Below are positions 47,561 through 59,226 of a DNA stretch of 64,000 nt, in pieces. The number at the start of each line of letters is the position of its first letter. The first letter of the stretch is position 1. Both the position numbers and the translations under genes were made by a program. The notes under the pieces were generated by a model that ran no database searches, had not been told where the DNA came from, and worked only from the letters and a program-made list of their open reading frames with translations. The stretch is from assembly GCA_003550325.1 (NCBI GenBank), contig QKWP01000521.1, forward strand, positions 124,001-188,000. Reading direction: 5' to 3'. This DNA comes from Gigaspora rosea (lineage: Eukaryota > Glomeromycota > Glomeromycetes > Diversisporales > Gigasporaceae).

Positions 47561-48740
47561 ATATATAATAAAAAAATAAAATTTTATATTAAGGGTAGGG
47601 TGTACGTAGATTATTTTTTATATGATCTACATGGTATCACAGATTTTTACATAGGAAGTAAAAATTCGTCACAAGCAAAACTTTTTAATGATCTAACGAG
47701 TTTTTGCCAAAATTTCATGACATGCAGATAAAAACTTTCTATTTATAGTAATGATAGTTAGAAACCCGTTTTATTTGAAAAAATTCTACTCCAATAATTA
47801 CCAAAGTTTTATGAGGTGCCTATATGTTTTTCCTAGGACACAAAGGTGCCAAATCTTCTGTTAGGACCTAATCAGATTCGAGTTTTTATATCGATACGTT
47901 CATATGCTTTATAAAATATTTTCTATTATACCGGAGCTTTTTTTTATATACAAAAAGAACATTACACTGCTCCTCTGAGTTTTAACCTTAAGGGAGAAAA
48001 CTAATAGCAGATGCATTTGCAAGAACACGCGTTGACTTCTAGAAATCTTCTGTGGTTATACCCTAGTTCAGAAGATGCAGACGAACCTTTACACTAACTT
48101 CCCTACTTTGCGGCTGAATCTTCCCCGATCATAACATATAACCTTTTTGTTTTTTGTACATTTTCAATTTATTACAAATGTAACTAATAAGTTTCTAGGG
48201 TTGGTAAATCTTCAGCATCACGCAGAGGGTCGATTAAATTTTGTCATTTCTGTTCCTATTGTTCGCCTTTATAATGAACCTGCCTTCAAGCTATTTAAAG
48301 TACCATGTGATGACATGAGGTGTAAATTAAATGGAAAAGGGCTAGAGATTAAATAATTGTAGGATAGTTAAGAAATTGTTGGTCTATAATTGTTGGGTTA
48401 AAAAGGTAGTAGGAAGATTCTATGGGAAGAATATAATATTATTTTCTACACAACATTATTGTGTACATAATGCTGTGAAGCAGCGTTGTAGCATTAAGAA
48501 TATAAGAAATAAAGCGCAGTAGTTTGTAGATAGCGAAAATGTATTTAAAGGCCTTAAATTTTCGTTTATAAAATTTTCCCAGACTTTAAATAAGTTTAAT
48601 TAAAGTTTAAGAATCGATTTCTCCACAGTTTTATTTTGTTAAAAGAATCGTTACGTTAATTTTATTATTCATTTTATTTAACCCTTCCTGAACTTTAACT
48701 GCTTACCACTATTAATACCTTTATCCGTCGCTTTTATTTT
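47561..48740. other. Spacer downstream of the retroposon
   Basis: Two short frames look slightly protein-like (47600-47730, VDYFLYDLHGITDFYIGSKN; 48147-48356, LGLVNLQHHAEGRLNFVISV), but neither is recognised or joined by clear splice sites. They may be pieces of a decayed gene. Confidence 0.35.
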
Positions 48741-48971
48741 AATTACTACTTAATTACCCCGCCCTTGGTGATCATTAATTACACTTAAAAACCCTTACTT
48801 TTACTTCCATCCCGCATCTCTTAATTAATATAGAATTGTTTCATGAAACTGTTTCTTAAAGTTCAAAGCGATTACTACTTAATTACCCTGCCCTTAGTTA
48901 TAGTTAATTACACTTAAAAACCCTTACTTTTACTCCTATCCCACAACCCTAAATTAATGTAGAATTGTTCA
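48741..48971. repeat. Tandem duplication, two copies of about 110-130 bp
   Basis: ATTACTACTTAATTACCC then GCCCTT and TTAATTACACTTAAAAACCC occur in the same order from 48741 and again from 48870. Both copies end in TAGAATTGTT. Confidence 0.8.
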
Positions 48972-49099
48972 TACCGTATCCTTTGTCGTCTATAGTTGGA
49001 GGTTTAATATATAATAAAGTTGGTAAATTGTCAATTTCTTTTCATACTTTGGCCTTAACTAAAAAATCAAAGGTGCCTACTAGGTTCATTATTCCTTCC

Positions 49100-49335
49100 C
49101 TAATTCCAAAAGTTTCGTAATACATAATTTTAAAAAGTTGTCGTCCATTAATTCTTTAATGTGTTTTTGTTCGTCAGTTATTCTGTTGCAGTAGGTCATT
49201 TATCATGATCTTTATTCATACATTTCATAGCTAATTCAATAAAGCAATCTGGCCCTAAACACCTAGGTCTTGATCCTTCGATAATTTTTGACACAAGATT
49301 ACTATCTTCTAATCATTGAAAGATCCAAAAATCAG
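49100..49335 (-). pseudogene. Protein kinase C-lobe remnant
   Basis: The minus strand (49335 downward) reads KIIEGSRPRCLGPDCFIELA then MKCMNKDHDK, a stop, PTATE. This fits the end of a protein kinase domain (G-x-RP ... P-x-x-x-x-x-L-x-x-x-C-x-x-x-D-x-x-x-RPTAxE), with the invariant Arg codon turned into TGA. Upstream QELYTDFWIFQ followed by a stop may be a further degraded piece. The catalytic and ATP-binding lobes are missing. AM fungi carry very large kinase families of this kind, and this is a dead fragment within the composite element. Confidence 0.6.
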
Positions 49336-50030
49336 TATAAAGTTCTTGTAAAGTGTATTCACTAAAAACAACGAATCACCCAATAGCACAAAAAATGAAA
49401 TCTACACTAACCTGAAAGTGTGAAAACAATGTCACTTTAGATGACAGGACTTCAACAAGCGACAAAATCTATTACACCCACAAGAGCACCAAAATGACGA
49501 AGCCTAAACAATGAAATTTCGCCAACAAAACTTCCAGTAAAGCGACGACACTGAACGATAAATCTACATTCATACGATTTTACTTTAAGGCTCTAGTAAC
49601 ACAATAGTGCGAACGATGCCACATTCAACGACTCCAGCAATGATGACACCTACAACATGGCGACTCTAAAAGTAAACTAATGTTAGTATAAACAATTTTA
49701 CTTTACCCTTAGGGTAACAACATATATTAATTCAAAATTTTTGTAATACAATACTGTAGATTTCAATTTTAACGTATATCGAATGCGTGGAATATTCTAG
49801 ATTTGAATTAGGCGTTCAATTTCTATATTAGTTACACAATGTTAATCTACAATCTATTTTATATAAAGTTGGAAATGTTGACACCCTACTCTTAAATAGC
49901 GAAAACTTGTGAATATTGTATATTTAATAAATTAAAATATTATATAATAATAATAAATAAATAAAATTTTATAATTAAATTGCGAAAACTTGTGAAAACT
50001 TGTAAAAACCTGTAAAATATCAAAAAGCAT
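49336..50030. other. Spacer inside the 6.2 kb insertion
   Basis: 49370-49680 is less AT-rich, with ACGA/ACAACG/CGACT words (for example CATTCAACGACTCCAGCAAT) in irregular repetition. No frame was recognised. The rest is AT-rich, ending in GAAAACTTGTGAAAACTTGT-type repeats at about 49983. Confidence 0.4.
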
Positions 50031-50280
50031 GATTATGTGAATATAATAATTATTAATTGATATCATATCAGATATATATCGATTAATATCGATATATATC
50101 GATTACTATCACTATCGATAGTAATCAGCAGGGGGTATGGGTATCAATATACATCCTACTGGTTAGTAATCGATATATATCTATATATAAAATTTGCTAA
50201 TGTAGAGAATATACATAACTTTGAAAACAGTCTATATAAATTTTTATAAATAAAAAAAACAAGTTAATTATTTGAATAAT

Positions 50281-50761
50281 GGCTTGAATTTATCTGTACT
50301 AGATTTCGTACTTTGTACTAGAGTTAGTACACCATTGGACTTGATTATCTATTGATTTTTTAAAAAAACTATATTTTAATATTTTTTAAAAATTTTATAA
50401 GTATTGGGGATGCTATAATTAAAAGCTTATAAGTTTAATTTCGTTTTTTAAAATGTAAAAATATTTTTGTACAGGGAATAAAATTCTCTTATAAAGAATT
50501 TTTTGTCGCGCAGAAACATATAAAATTTACTATTAAAAATACAGATGCGAAATGTACAAATCTAGTAAGCAACAAACTACTAAAATCTCTATATATAAAA
50601 AAAATATTTTAAGTAATAATATTAAAATAGATAATATGAAACTAATCTATACCTTATAACAAGTCATTTTTATATAAAAATATTTTTTTATATATTTTTT
50701 TTGATTTTTTATTAATTTTTAAAAGTGTACTTAATTTAGTACAAAGGGGTAAATCCAAACC
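50281..50761. mobile_element. MITE with TTTGTACTA-TTAGTAC ends, empty site known
   Basis: The outer end GG-TTG-ATTTA and inner TTTGTACTAGAGTTAGTACAC (near 50313) are mirrored on the right by GTGTACTTAATTTAGTACAA then A and TAAATCCAAACC. The related repeat at about 16440 passes from ATTATTTGGACAA to CAAAAGAAAAAAGA with nothing between, showing where the 481 bp inserted. AAT on both sides may be the target duplication. Confidence 0.8.
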
Positions 50762-51117
50762 AATAACAAAAGAAAAAAGACGAAAAAAACAAAAAAATGA
50801 TATTAAAAGTTTATAAATTAAGTGATATAATATATTTTTATTACCTCCTGCTATACAGTAGACAATACTTCAACTCTTAGTATATCTACTTTTTATTGCA
50901 TAATTCGGCATAATTTACCATGATTCAACAAAGAAACGCTTGCTAGGAATTTCTTTTGTTAATAAAGTGTTGTATTGATTGTTATTTTTTTTTAAGTTTG
51001 TTTAGACCTGAAAAATTCTGGTTTTACAGTACTACAATATATAAATACTTGTATAACTCTTGTATAACATCAATTTCAAAAATCATTGGAAACAAAAGTC
51101 CCCCTGCTATTCATATT

Positions 51118-51854
51118 ATATAATGAATAATAGCATCTTTAAGAATATCTAGCTGGTGTAAAACATTAAAGACTGGTAAAGTTGAACGAGAAATATACAG
51201 CAGGTATATTTCTAGTCTTTGTAAGTACCCAGATATATCAGTTGGCACTTTATAATAGTACAATTTGTATTCTCAAGCAACACGCTCAATATTTAGCTAC
51301 TGATTTAGATAGTGTATTTTGTGGGCATAGGACTAATAAAATACTAAATAATCCAATCTAAACTCTGAAATTACAACTAATCTAACAGAAAACAAGTCAA
51401 AAGCTCCAAAAATGGAAGGCAATAATCAAGAGTTTCTAGAGATTGGGCCTTGTGGTGATACTACTAGTTTCAGATAAGTTTTCTTCTGACTTACATCGGG
51501 GAAGTTTTTATAGTGCAGATCTGTGCAGATTTTTAAAAAAAAACAATTATAAAAAATTAATGCAGATCTGTGACCCTGCCGGCGATCGTTAAAGAAATTT
51601 TTTTTATTTTCTGCACAGATTTAATTTTCTGCGCAGAACTGCACAGATTGTAAAAAATAAAAAAATAACAAAAAGCTAATAATAAAAAATTACTATATGC
51701 TCGCCTAAATATTAATTTTTCATATATTAAAATAATAAATTCGAATATTCATATATTTTAATTTAATTTATTACAAAAAATTAAAAATATACAAAAAAAA
51801 TTAAAAAAAATACTGTACAAAAAATAAATACAAATTATAATATAAATCTGATTC
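51118..51854. other. Spacer with GCAGATCTGTGCAG repeats
   Basis: No gene. At 51510-51660, words such as TGCAGATCTGTG, CTGCACAGATT and TGCGCAGAACTGCACAGATT form several inverted pairs. The same CACAGATTTTT / AATCTGTG vocabulary returns at 53999-54328, so the two may be ends of one degraded element about 2.8 kb long. Confidence 0.45.
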
Positions 51855-52260
51855 CAACTATCATGCTACATCAAAACTATCGTACCACATCCCAATATCG
51901 CACTATGTCCCAACCATCATGCTAAATCCCATACTAAACGCCCTATATTAACTATCGTGCTACTAACTATCATGCTACATCCTATACTAACTACCTTGCT
52001 ACATCCTGAACTATCATGCTACATCTATCATGCTACGTACATTCTACTATCATGCTACATTTGTTCTACTATCGTGCTATATTCCGTAATAACAATCGTA
52101 CTATGTTTATTCTAAAGAAAAAAAGAACTATCGTGTTATGTCCGTTCTAACTATCGTGCTATGTTCCGTACTATGTTCATTTCATTCTAAAGAAAAAAAA
52201 CGTTAGTACTATAATAAAGAAAAAAGAAAAAAAAGAATACTATCGTATACTAACCTTATG
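51855..52260. repeat. Irregular minisatellite, ACTATCrTGCTAyATCC unit
   Basis: The word CTATCATGCTACAT or CTATCGTGCTA recurs about 15 times at uneven spacing, mixed with TCCGTACTATGTT and TTCATTCTAAAGAAAAAAA blocks. No coding potential. Confidence 0.75.
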
Positions 52261-52900
52261 TTCATCCTTTTCAACTCCAATTCCGTGACGATAACAATAT
52301 CCAACACTATTTTTTCTACTCGTGTTTTCTATCACTGCGGATTTTTGAAACCTACTCCATCGCCATACTATATTCATTCTAAAAAAAAGAAACGTTACTA
52401 TAAACAAAAAAAAAGAAAGAAAAAAACAAAGGAAACTATCGTAAACCAGATACTCATTCTTTCAATTCCAATTCCATGACAATAATAATATCCAACACTA
52501 TTTTCCAATACAAGACACGAACGCATGCCAACAACGGCTCCAACGACGCATTCTCAGCGTCCAATTTCATTTCAGCACTCCAGCGAAGCACAAGCCTGAA
52601 ATAAAAAAAAGAAGTTAATAATAATAAATAAAGAAATAAACAAATAAAATAAGAAACTAGAAACTTATCTTTAGTATAAGTTCTAGATCTCTGGGCTCCA
52701 ACAACGTTGACAAACATGTAAAGCTCTTATATTACTAATTTTGGATTATGTAAGCCAGCGTCTCAAGATTCAAACTCTAAAGGGATTTTTGGTATACTTC
52801 CGTATATTGCGCTAGAGATGCTGTATAGAGAAAAATATTCTTTTGGAATAATCATGTAAGAAACGACTTTTAAATATAACAAAAAAAATAAAAAAAAAGA
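52261..52900. other. Spacer, no gene seen
   Basis: Contains a second ATTCTAAAGAAA-like block and a GC-richer patch at 52500-52600. The short frames on both strands are unrecognised. Confidence 0.4.
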
Positions 52901-53740
52901 TTTATACCTGATACAGTATGATCGCCAATCTGAAAAATGATTGGCCGATCATATTAGTCTAATACGTAACTACAAAAAAATATTAATTAAAAAAAATAAT
53001 AAAAAAAGTATAAAAAAACGTAAATAAGAAAATTTAAAATTAAAAAAAACTTAAATAAATAATAAAAAAGTATAAAATAATTAAAAAAAACATAAATAAA
53101 AAAAATAAGAAAATTTAAAATTAAAAAAAAACTTAAATAAATAATAAAAAAAGTATAAAATAATTAAAAAAAAACGTAAAAAAAATAAGAAAATTTAAAA
53201 TAACAGAAAAACTGTAAAATTTAAAATAACAGATAAAAAACATTTAAGTATATAAATATAAAAAAAATAAAAAATAAAAATATAAAACGTTTAATAAATA
53301 ATTAATAATAAAAAATTAAAAAAAAATAATAAAAAAAAAATCGAAAAAAAATAAAGAAATAAAAATAGATCAATAAAAAAACGTAAAAAAAATAAAAAAA
53401 AATAAAAAAAAAATAAAAAAAAAGATAAAAAAAAGAAATACAGTATGATAAAAAAATATAATTTATAGTAAAATAAAAAATAAATTCAATAAAAAAAAAT
53501 TTAATAAAAAAAAATTCAATAAAAAATTCGATAAAAAAAAACAAAAACAATAAAAAAACGATAATAAAACAAAAAAAAAGAAAAAAAAAACGTAATAAAA
53601 AAATTTAAATAAAAAAAAATAAAAGTAAATGCGGGAAAAAAATTTAAATAAATTAATAAATTAATAATAATAAAAAAACATAAAATCTAAAAATAAAAAA
53701 AAATATACATTAAAATAATAAAAAAAAAGTAGTATCATGT
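52901..53740. repeat. A-rich low-complexity block
   Basis: More than 800 bp in which the + strand is almost only A and T in AAAAAATAAAAAAAC-type units with sporadic CG (AAAAAACGTAAAAAAAAT). It includes near-duplicate stretches at about 53020-53190 (AAATTTAAAATTAAAAAAAA repeated). The opposite-strand Phe-rich frame is a composition artefact. Confidence 0.8.
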
Positions 53741-53998
53741 ACATACATGCATATATAGGAATAAAAGTAAATTCTGGTTATTTCTTATTATGGAGATAAC
53801 TGGAAATTTACTTTTTATTCCCACCATCGTTTTATTTCGAATTTTAAAAAAATAAAAAAACGATAATATAAAATTAAAAAAAAAAGAATAAAAAAAACGT
53901 GTTTATTTATTTATCAGTTTGTTTTGTTTATTGTTTTTCTCGTGTTCTTACTAGCAGGTAAGTATTATAGTTATAATTTTGGAGATAATTGCAGATTA
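53741..53998. other. Short spacer
   Basis: Contains a small inverted pair, AAGTAAATTCTGGTTATT and AACTGGAAATTTACTTTTTA, around 53767-53812. No gene. Confidence 0.4.
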
Positions 53999-54328
53999 TA
54001 ATCTGCGAAGATTATACTTTTTAAAAATTTGCACAGATTTTTTTGCAAAAAATCTGTGAAAAACTGCAAAAATATCTAAATTTTGAAGATCTTTGCAATT
54101 TTTTAAACAAGATTCTGCACTTATTTGATAAATTTGAAGATCACTATAGATTATTAATGTTTTTAATCTGCGAATATTATACTTTTTAAATATTTTCACA
54201 GATTTTTGGCAAAAGATCTGTGAAGAACTGCAAAAATCTAAATTTTGATTATCTTTGCAATTTTTTAAACAAAATTCTGCACTTATTTGATAAATTTGAA
54301 CATTACTGCAAATTATTAATGTTTTTAT
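53999..54328. repeat. Tandem duplication, two 165-bp copies
   Basis: Copy 1 (53999-54163) and copy 2 (54164-54328) share TAATCTGCGAA, ATTATACTTTTTAAA, CACAGATTTTT, GCAATTTTTTAAACAA and ATTCTGCACTTATTTGATAA in order, with about ten percent differences. Confidence 0.85.
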
Positions 54329-54889
54329 TTTTCTGATATAGACCTATATTCTATCTTAATAGTATTGAGGAGATTCATTACTAATACTTCTGATTCTTCT
54401 ATTTTGAGGGTACTGTCTTTTTAGATCATGTGTAACATAATTTCTATAACTATGTTAGGTTCTTAATTTACGTCACTTTGAAATATTAGAAATCTGATTT
54501 TTAATTCACTAATGACATCACGAGCTTTGAATGTTGTTCAATCAATTTATAGAATCGAGTACATAACCTGATTTAGTTCTAAGATACCCAAGCCTAATTA
54601 TGTAACCCAAATTAGATTGAGTACCCATACAAAGTTCAATAACTCATAAAAGAAGCATTAGTTAGTTAGAAAAAAGGAAGAACCATAGGCGCAAAAATAA
54701 TAAATAAAAAATGACAAGTAATACTGATAGTATACTTTTGTTTTAAAATGCGGTTTCTTATTGGTTAAAGCTTTATAACACATGAATAGCCAATCACCCT
54801 TAGTTATCTACTCTACATATATCAACCAAATCATTGGATTCAAATAGGTTGATATTAATAGGGTAAACTGTAATTAAAATTAATTATCT
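54329..54889. other. Spacer, no gene seen
   Basis: AT-rich; ends with a GGTTGATATTAATAGGGTAA motif (54846) that matches, inverted, the one at about 42675. Confidence 0.4.
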
Positions 54890-55062
54890 GACATGTCTTA
54901 TGTGAATACTAAATGATTTTTTATAAGTTATTCGGCCACCTCCTAATACAATACACAAATTTTTATTACCTCTTAAAAGGTGAATAAAAATTTGTATATT
55001 TGTATTAGAAGGAGGCCAAATAAGTTACACAAAAATCATTCAATGTTCACATAAGACATGTC
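54890..55062. mobile_element. Hairpin MITE, 173 bp, GACATGTCTTATGTGAA ends
   Basis: GACATGTCTTATGTGAA at the left is mirrored by TTCACATAAGACATGTC at the right. The arms continue inward through AATGATTTTT, GGCCaCCTCCTAATAC and CAAATTTTTATT. The element is a nearly continuous fold-back without coding capacity. Confidence 0.8.
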
Positions 55063-55484
55063 GAATAAGCATATTATTGGCCAAATTGTGGCTGATAATT
55101 GCTAATTTCTTCATAGCAGATACCACATTATATCGTGACCTTTGCCCATGTCATAAAAACAGTATTCTAGTGAATAATCAGTTATCATCTACAATATGAC
55201 CAATAACAAGTACATATTGCTTTGTGCTACTATACAAATAACTTGGTGTAACAATTACAAAAAAGTCTGTAATTTCATCTAAAATTATTATGTAACTAGT
55301 AAATTATAACAGATAATTATCTGTATAATTTTTTTAATAAGAATTAATGTATAATTATCTATGTATCAATACTGTAATAGTATTAATATCTTTGCTTGTA
55401 TTATAAAAATTATGCAAAATAGATGGGTTTTAGATTAAATATAAGTTGGTTATATCAAAATTATAAGCATTTTATATACAGTCA
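55063..55484. other. Spacer, no gene seen
   Basis: AT-rich sequence without recognisable frames. Confidence 0.4.
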
Positions 55485-55640
55485 AATCTCCATATAGCCA
55501 CCCTCTATATAGTCACAAAACTAATATAATCACTTTTGTAAGTTTACCAACCTTTTTATTATAATTTTCACCTCTATATAAGCATATTTGCATTATAATC
55601 ACTATCACAATTTTTTATTTACTATTTATATAAAACTACC
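55485..55640. mobile_element. Single end of a Tc1/mariner/pogo-type element
   Basis: TA then CAGTCAAATCTCCATATAGC and CACCCTCTATATAGTCAC is the kind of terminus seen in pogo/Tigger-type elements (CAGTCAAACCTC...). Several CTCTATATA-G/A-TCAC words follow. I find no inverted partner in the next kilobase, so it is a truncated copy. Confidence 0.4.
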
Positions 55641-55863
55641 TTTATATAATCACATTATTATTATAATAATTTGAATTAATTATTTTATTATTATAAATAT
55701 TTGTGTAAGTTATTAATTATTTTTTAACAAATAAAAATTTTTAAATTTGTTTTTTTTTAATCATCAATTATCTTTACTACATATAAAAGTTAAAAGTATA
55801 CTAAATAATCGATAAAAATGCTATAAGTAACATTATTTAGGAGACAAAATTACATATATCATA

Positions 55864-56001
55864 AAATTTTGAGATAATTTGAATAACATTTTATTATTAC
55901 ACTTTTACAATTTATGTTTAGGCAAAAAAATTAAAAAAATTTTAACTTAACCATAAATTATAAAAGTGTGTTAATAAGATTTTAACCAAATTATCTCAAT
56001 T
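55864..56001. mobile_element. Hairpin MITE, about 138 bp
   Basis: TTTTGAGATAATTTGAATAA on the left mirrors TTAACCAAATTATCTCAATT on the right. Inner ACACTTTTACAATTTATG mirrors CATAAATTATAAAAGTGT. Confidence 0.7.
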
Positions 56002-56061
56002 TACTTTAGATAATTTTAACTTTTGTGATTTGTAGTTTGTATAACCAAGAATGGTCCTACA

Positions 56062-56341
56062 CAGTGTTGTACATTTTGGATGTCCAAGGCCTTTTTGGCC
56101 TTGTTAATTGTCCAAAATGTCCAAGCATCTAAGATTGTCCAAAGCTTATACAAGCTTTAATAATTATTAAATTTGTCTAAAAAATATATGATTATATATT
56201 TTTTGAGGTGCTGAACACATTCTAGTTAAAATTAAAATAGATTGTCTTAATAAAATTTTAAGTAATTTTACTTTATTTAATTGTCCAAAATTGTCCAAAA
56301 TTGTTCAAACTACTGTCCAAAGCTGTCCTGTAACAATACTG
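56062..56341. mobile_element. hAT MITE, 280 bp, with 8-bp duplication
   Basis: The ends CAGTGTTGTACA and (inverted) CAGTATTGTTACA bound an element with TTGTCCAAAATTGTCC-type subterminal repeats on both sides. The flanks GTCCTACA and GTCCTACC match at 7 of 8 positions, a hAT-size target duplication. Confidence 0.8.
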
Positions 56342-56350
56342 GTCCTACCA

Positions 56351-57976
56351 AGAGATAGGCACCATGTGCATGACTGCATGCATGCTAATGTTGTTAGTCA
56401 AAATACTTAATTTAGTCAACTATTTAGGCAATTAGCATCTAAATATATTTCAACATGGCATTATTTTTTTTCAAAATATCAAAAGTCTAAATTTGCCTAA
56501 ATGTCTAAATAGAAATAAATACTATGTGACTAAATGTCTAAATAGTTGACTAAATATAATACTATATGACTAAATATCTAAATTAAAATAAACAATAAAA
56601 CTATTATATATGTATATATGTATGTAGCATTAGTATATAATCATTTTATATTATCTATTTAGAAGTCTAAAATTTTAATAAATGTTCTATACTTTTAAAT
56701 ATGGTGTTTATTATTAAATCACATATTATAAAAATCTTAAGCCCCATATTTTGTACTTAGCCATTTCTAATGGCTGTATTTGTTGTTAATGTGCATTATT
56801 TAATTTAAACTTTAAACTGATAGTTTATACTTACCGGTAGCCATTTTATAATGTCTATGTTTGTTATTAATAATACATATTATTATTTATATAATTTGTC
56901 TTAAAGTGCAAATCTGTTGTAATTATGAAGATTATATTTAATTATAGCATTTTGCAAAAAAGTGTGACCCTGTGATTTACATGATAATAATGGCAGAAAA
57001 TTTTAATTCCCTATTGATCATCATTTTCATCAAAAACATCTATGTTTTATCTGAAATCTTTAAAATTCTTCAAGAATTGAAAAATCAGCTAATTTCTCAT
57101 GATTTTAAATGATACTATGATCTGCAGAGATTACACATTTTTGCAAAGCACAATAATCTCTGGTATAGCTTTAAAACAACCAGAAAGCTTTGTACATTGC
57201 TTCATATTATTTGTAAAACCTAATAACTTACAGTATTAAATAATAAAAAATAGAATCTAATCGGGCCACTCAATACAAAAAATAACTATAAAGATTTAGA
57301 ATTCGATCATTGATTTAAAACGATTTTGAGGTTTCCATCATTGATTTTGATTTTTAGAATTGATTTGCATCCCTACTTCGTAATATTTACATACTGTTCC
57401 ACAGCTGCAATGGCAGTGCAGGGACCTGAAACAGATGATACAGGATGATGCTCGATTCTCTTTAGCTATATGGCATATGTTAGACATCTTTCTTATGTTT
57501 GTGTTTTCATATAGTTTAGGACCTTGGGGTTTAGAAAATTTTAGAACTGTGAGGTCAGTAGTTTATGCATGAGTTGATTGGTATAGGTTCAAATAATTAG
57601 TCCTAGACTAGAGATATTGATGTTAAAGTATGAATGCTAGAGCTTGTTTGGATAGCGAACATATTACTATATGTTTTTTCATATATATTTCTTAATTTAG
57701 ACATTTCAACATTATTTAGACATTTTGATATTATTTAGACATTTCGGCATAATTTAGGATTTCGATAATATTTAGACATTTCGGCAACCTAATATTAAAT
57801 GTCAAAATATTTCTACAAGCATAAAAAAATTTCGGCTAACAACATTAATGCATGCATGCAATTAATTCTGGCCAGCATTAAGAAATTAAATCATAACTTT
57901 GGTCAAAACATCATGCATGCAAAAATGCATGCGCATGTGCATGTTAAAATGAAAATTTTGTATTTTGCCTATCTCT
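56351..57976. mobile_element. 1.6 kb non-autonomous element with AGAGATAGGCA ends
   Basis: AGAGATAGGCA at 56351 is mirrored by GCCTATCTCT ending at 57976. GCATGCATGC-rich segments lie just inside both ends (56372 and about 57850-57940). Subterminal ATTTAGACATTTCGGCA words at 57700-57790 correspond to inverted TAGACATTTAG-like words at about 56500-56560. The style is that of a hAT-type element that has lost its transposase. No clear target duplication was found. Confidence 0.6.
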
Positions 57977-58458
57977 AGTCCACCTGGACTATAAAATACA
58001 AAAAACGGTAGCATAAACCTACCTTGGATAAGTTAATTAAAAATGTCGGGAAGGCAATTTTGTATATAAAAAATAACTATCTAAAACCTCTCCTAACCTA
58101 TCCTAAAGTGACCCCAAACCTAAATTTTGATTAGTGGATGATCACGTGATATATCTCTGCTTTAGACATCCCCTAAACCCCATAAACTAGGAAAACAGAT
58201 ACGTTAGTGTCCGAAGCTTCGCTGGCGATCATCGATTGATCACGTGATTTATCTCCGCTTTGGACAACCCCCTAGTTTAAATGGATTATTAGGCATCCAA
58301 ACTAATAGATTAAAGTATTTAATTTGTGCCATTAAACTTTATATTAGCCATCAGTACCAGGTATAGAATCTAGAATCGCATAATAGATGAAATGTTTCAC
58401 GAGTAAATCCATCTCTACTCCCTCTAAAAAATAAATTAAAGGTATTTTGCAATATAAT
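57977..58458. other. Spacer with a repeated TGATCACGTGAT block
   Basis: GATCACGTGATATATCTCTG followed by CTTTAGACATCCCCT (58139) recurs at 58247 as GATCACGTGATTTATCTCCG followed by CTTTGGACAACCCCCT. This is a direct repeat about 108 bp apart. No gene. Confidence 0.6.
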
Positions 58459-59226
58459 TAGTGATGGACAAATCCCGATTTTTTTAAAAATCCCACGCGG
58501 GATCCACGCGGGATTCGCGGGATCAAGTAGAGTTTCTGGATTTTTCGCAATTAATAAATATATATGTATAAATCGTCATTAGGAATGTAATTTCTCGTTA
58601 AAATAATAATATTTCTTATAAATCTTACTGTATTTTATTACAAATATAATGCTTATATAAAATTTGCCTACTTTTAAAACATTTGAATCTTATAATTATT
58701 AAATTTATCAATTCAACTTTGTCTTAATTTTATCAATTTGTTTTTTTAAAATATAAAAATTATAATGGTAACAAAGCGATCAAATCATATAAGTGTATAA
58801 AAATTTATAAGTAATCAGGTGCGTAACCAGGTATAAATGTGCTAAAATTTATAAGCAATAAGGTTATATACATACAAAAATTCATAAACGACTCATAAAA
58901 AAATAATCGGGCTTATAATTTCTGATCAAATAGCCACTTTTTATTTAATAATAATAGATTCCCACTTTATTAATAATGACAATTTAAAAAATATATTTCA
59001 ATATACAGTTTGCGCATTATTTCTGCACGTTCGTACTTATATATGTGGAATGAGAAACAAATCAAAAATTAATACGTGCATAATATTTTTATTTACATCA
59101 AATACTAATTAGGAATTGGCCCATTTATGAAAAGCAGGCCGGATAATTTGTTAATGCGGGCCAGATGATATGCTAACGCAGGCCAGACAATCTTATATTA
59201 TAAAATCCCGCGCGTTGCCCATAATA
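58459..59226. mobile_element. hAT-like element, TAGTGATGGaCAA ends
   Basis: TAGTGATGGACAA at the left and TTGCCCATAATA at the right are imperfect inverted ends. The left subterminal part has CACGCGGGATCCACGCGGGA repeats. The right part has GCAGGCCGGATAATTTG, GCGGGCCAGATGATATG and GCAGGCCAGACAAT repeats and a final AAATCCCGCGCG. No transposase. The boundaries are less certain than for the element at 56062. Confidence 0.5.

Larger units (their letters stand above)
44031..50196. mobile_element. About 6.2 kb insertion with ATCGATATATA-type inverted ends
   Basis: The copy of the repeat at 16229-16744 runs straight through this point, whereas here about 6.2 kb intervenes. The left edge AAAATTTTATATATAGATAT then TGATCGATATATA is mirrored at the right edge by ATCGATATATATCTATATAT then AAAATTTG. 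ATCGATATAT words are repeated in both subterminal zones (44040-44160, 44630-44820, 50050-50190). ATACAT occurs just outside both sides but not flush with the ends, so the target duplication is unresolved. Confidence 0.55.
43008..51108. mobile_element. 8.1 kb nested composite with AGCAGGG ends and 9-bp duplication (MULE-like)
   Basis: The left terminus AGCAGGGAGGACTTTTGT (split by the 43018-43685 insertion) mirrors the right terminus, which reads AGCAGGGGGACTTTTGT inverted. ATTCATATT stands directly outside both ends (42999-43007 and 51109-51117), a perfect 9-bp duplication as in Mutator-like elements. The core sequence shared with 16229-16744 is short. Most of the length comes from insertions: the 668-bp palindrome in the left end, about 6.2 kb from 44031 to 50196, and a 481-bp MITE at 50281-50761. 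No transposase remains. That the parent element carried the RING-like gene upstream of which the same repeat sits (13605-16144) is only an inference. Confidence 0.75.

Noticed and set aside
46604-47731. 375-codon frame across the N gap
   Set aside because: Most of it is unknown bases; the two sides need not belong to one frame.
53302-53550. Minus-strand 82-residue Phe/Ile/Tyr-rich frame
   Set aside because: It lies in an A/T low-complexity block and reflects composition only.
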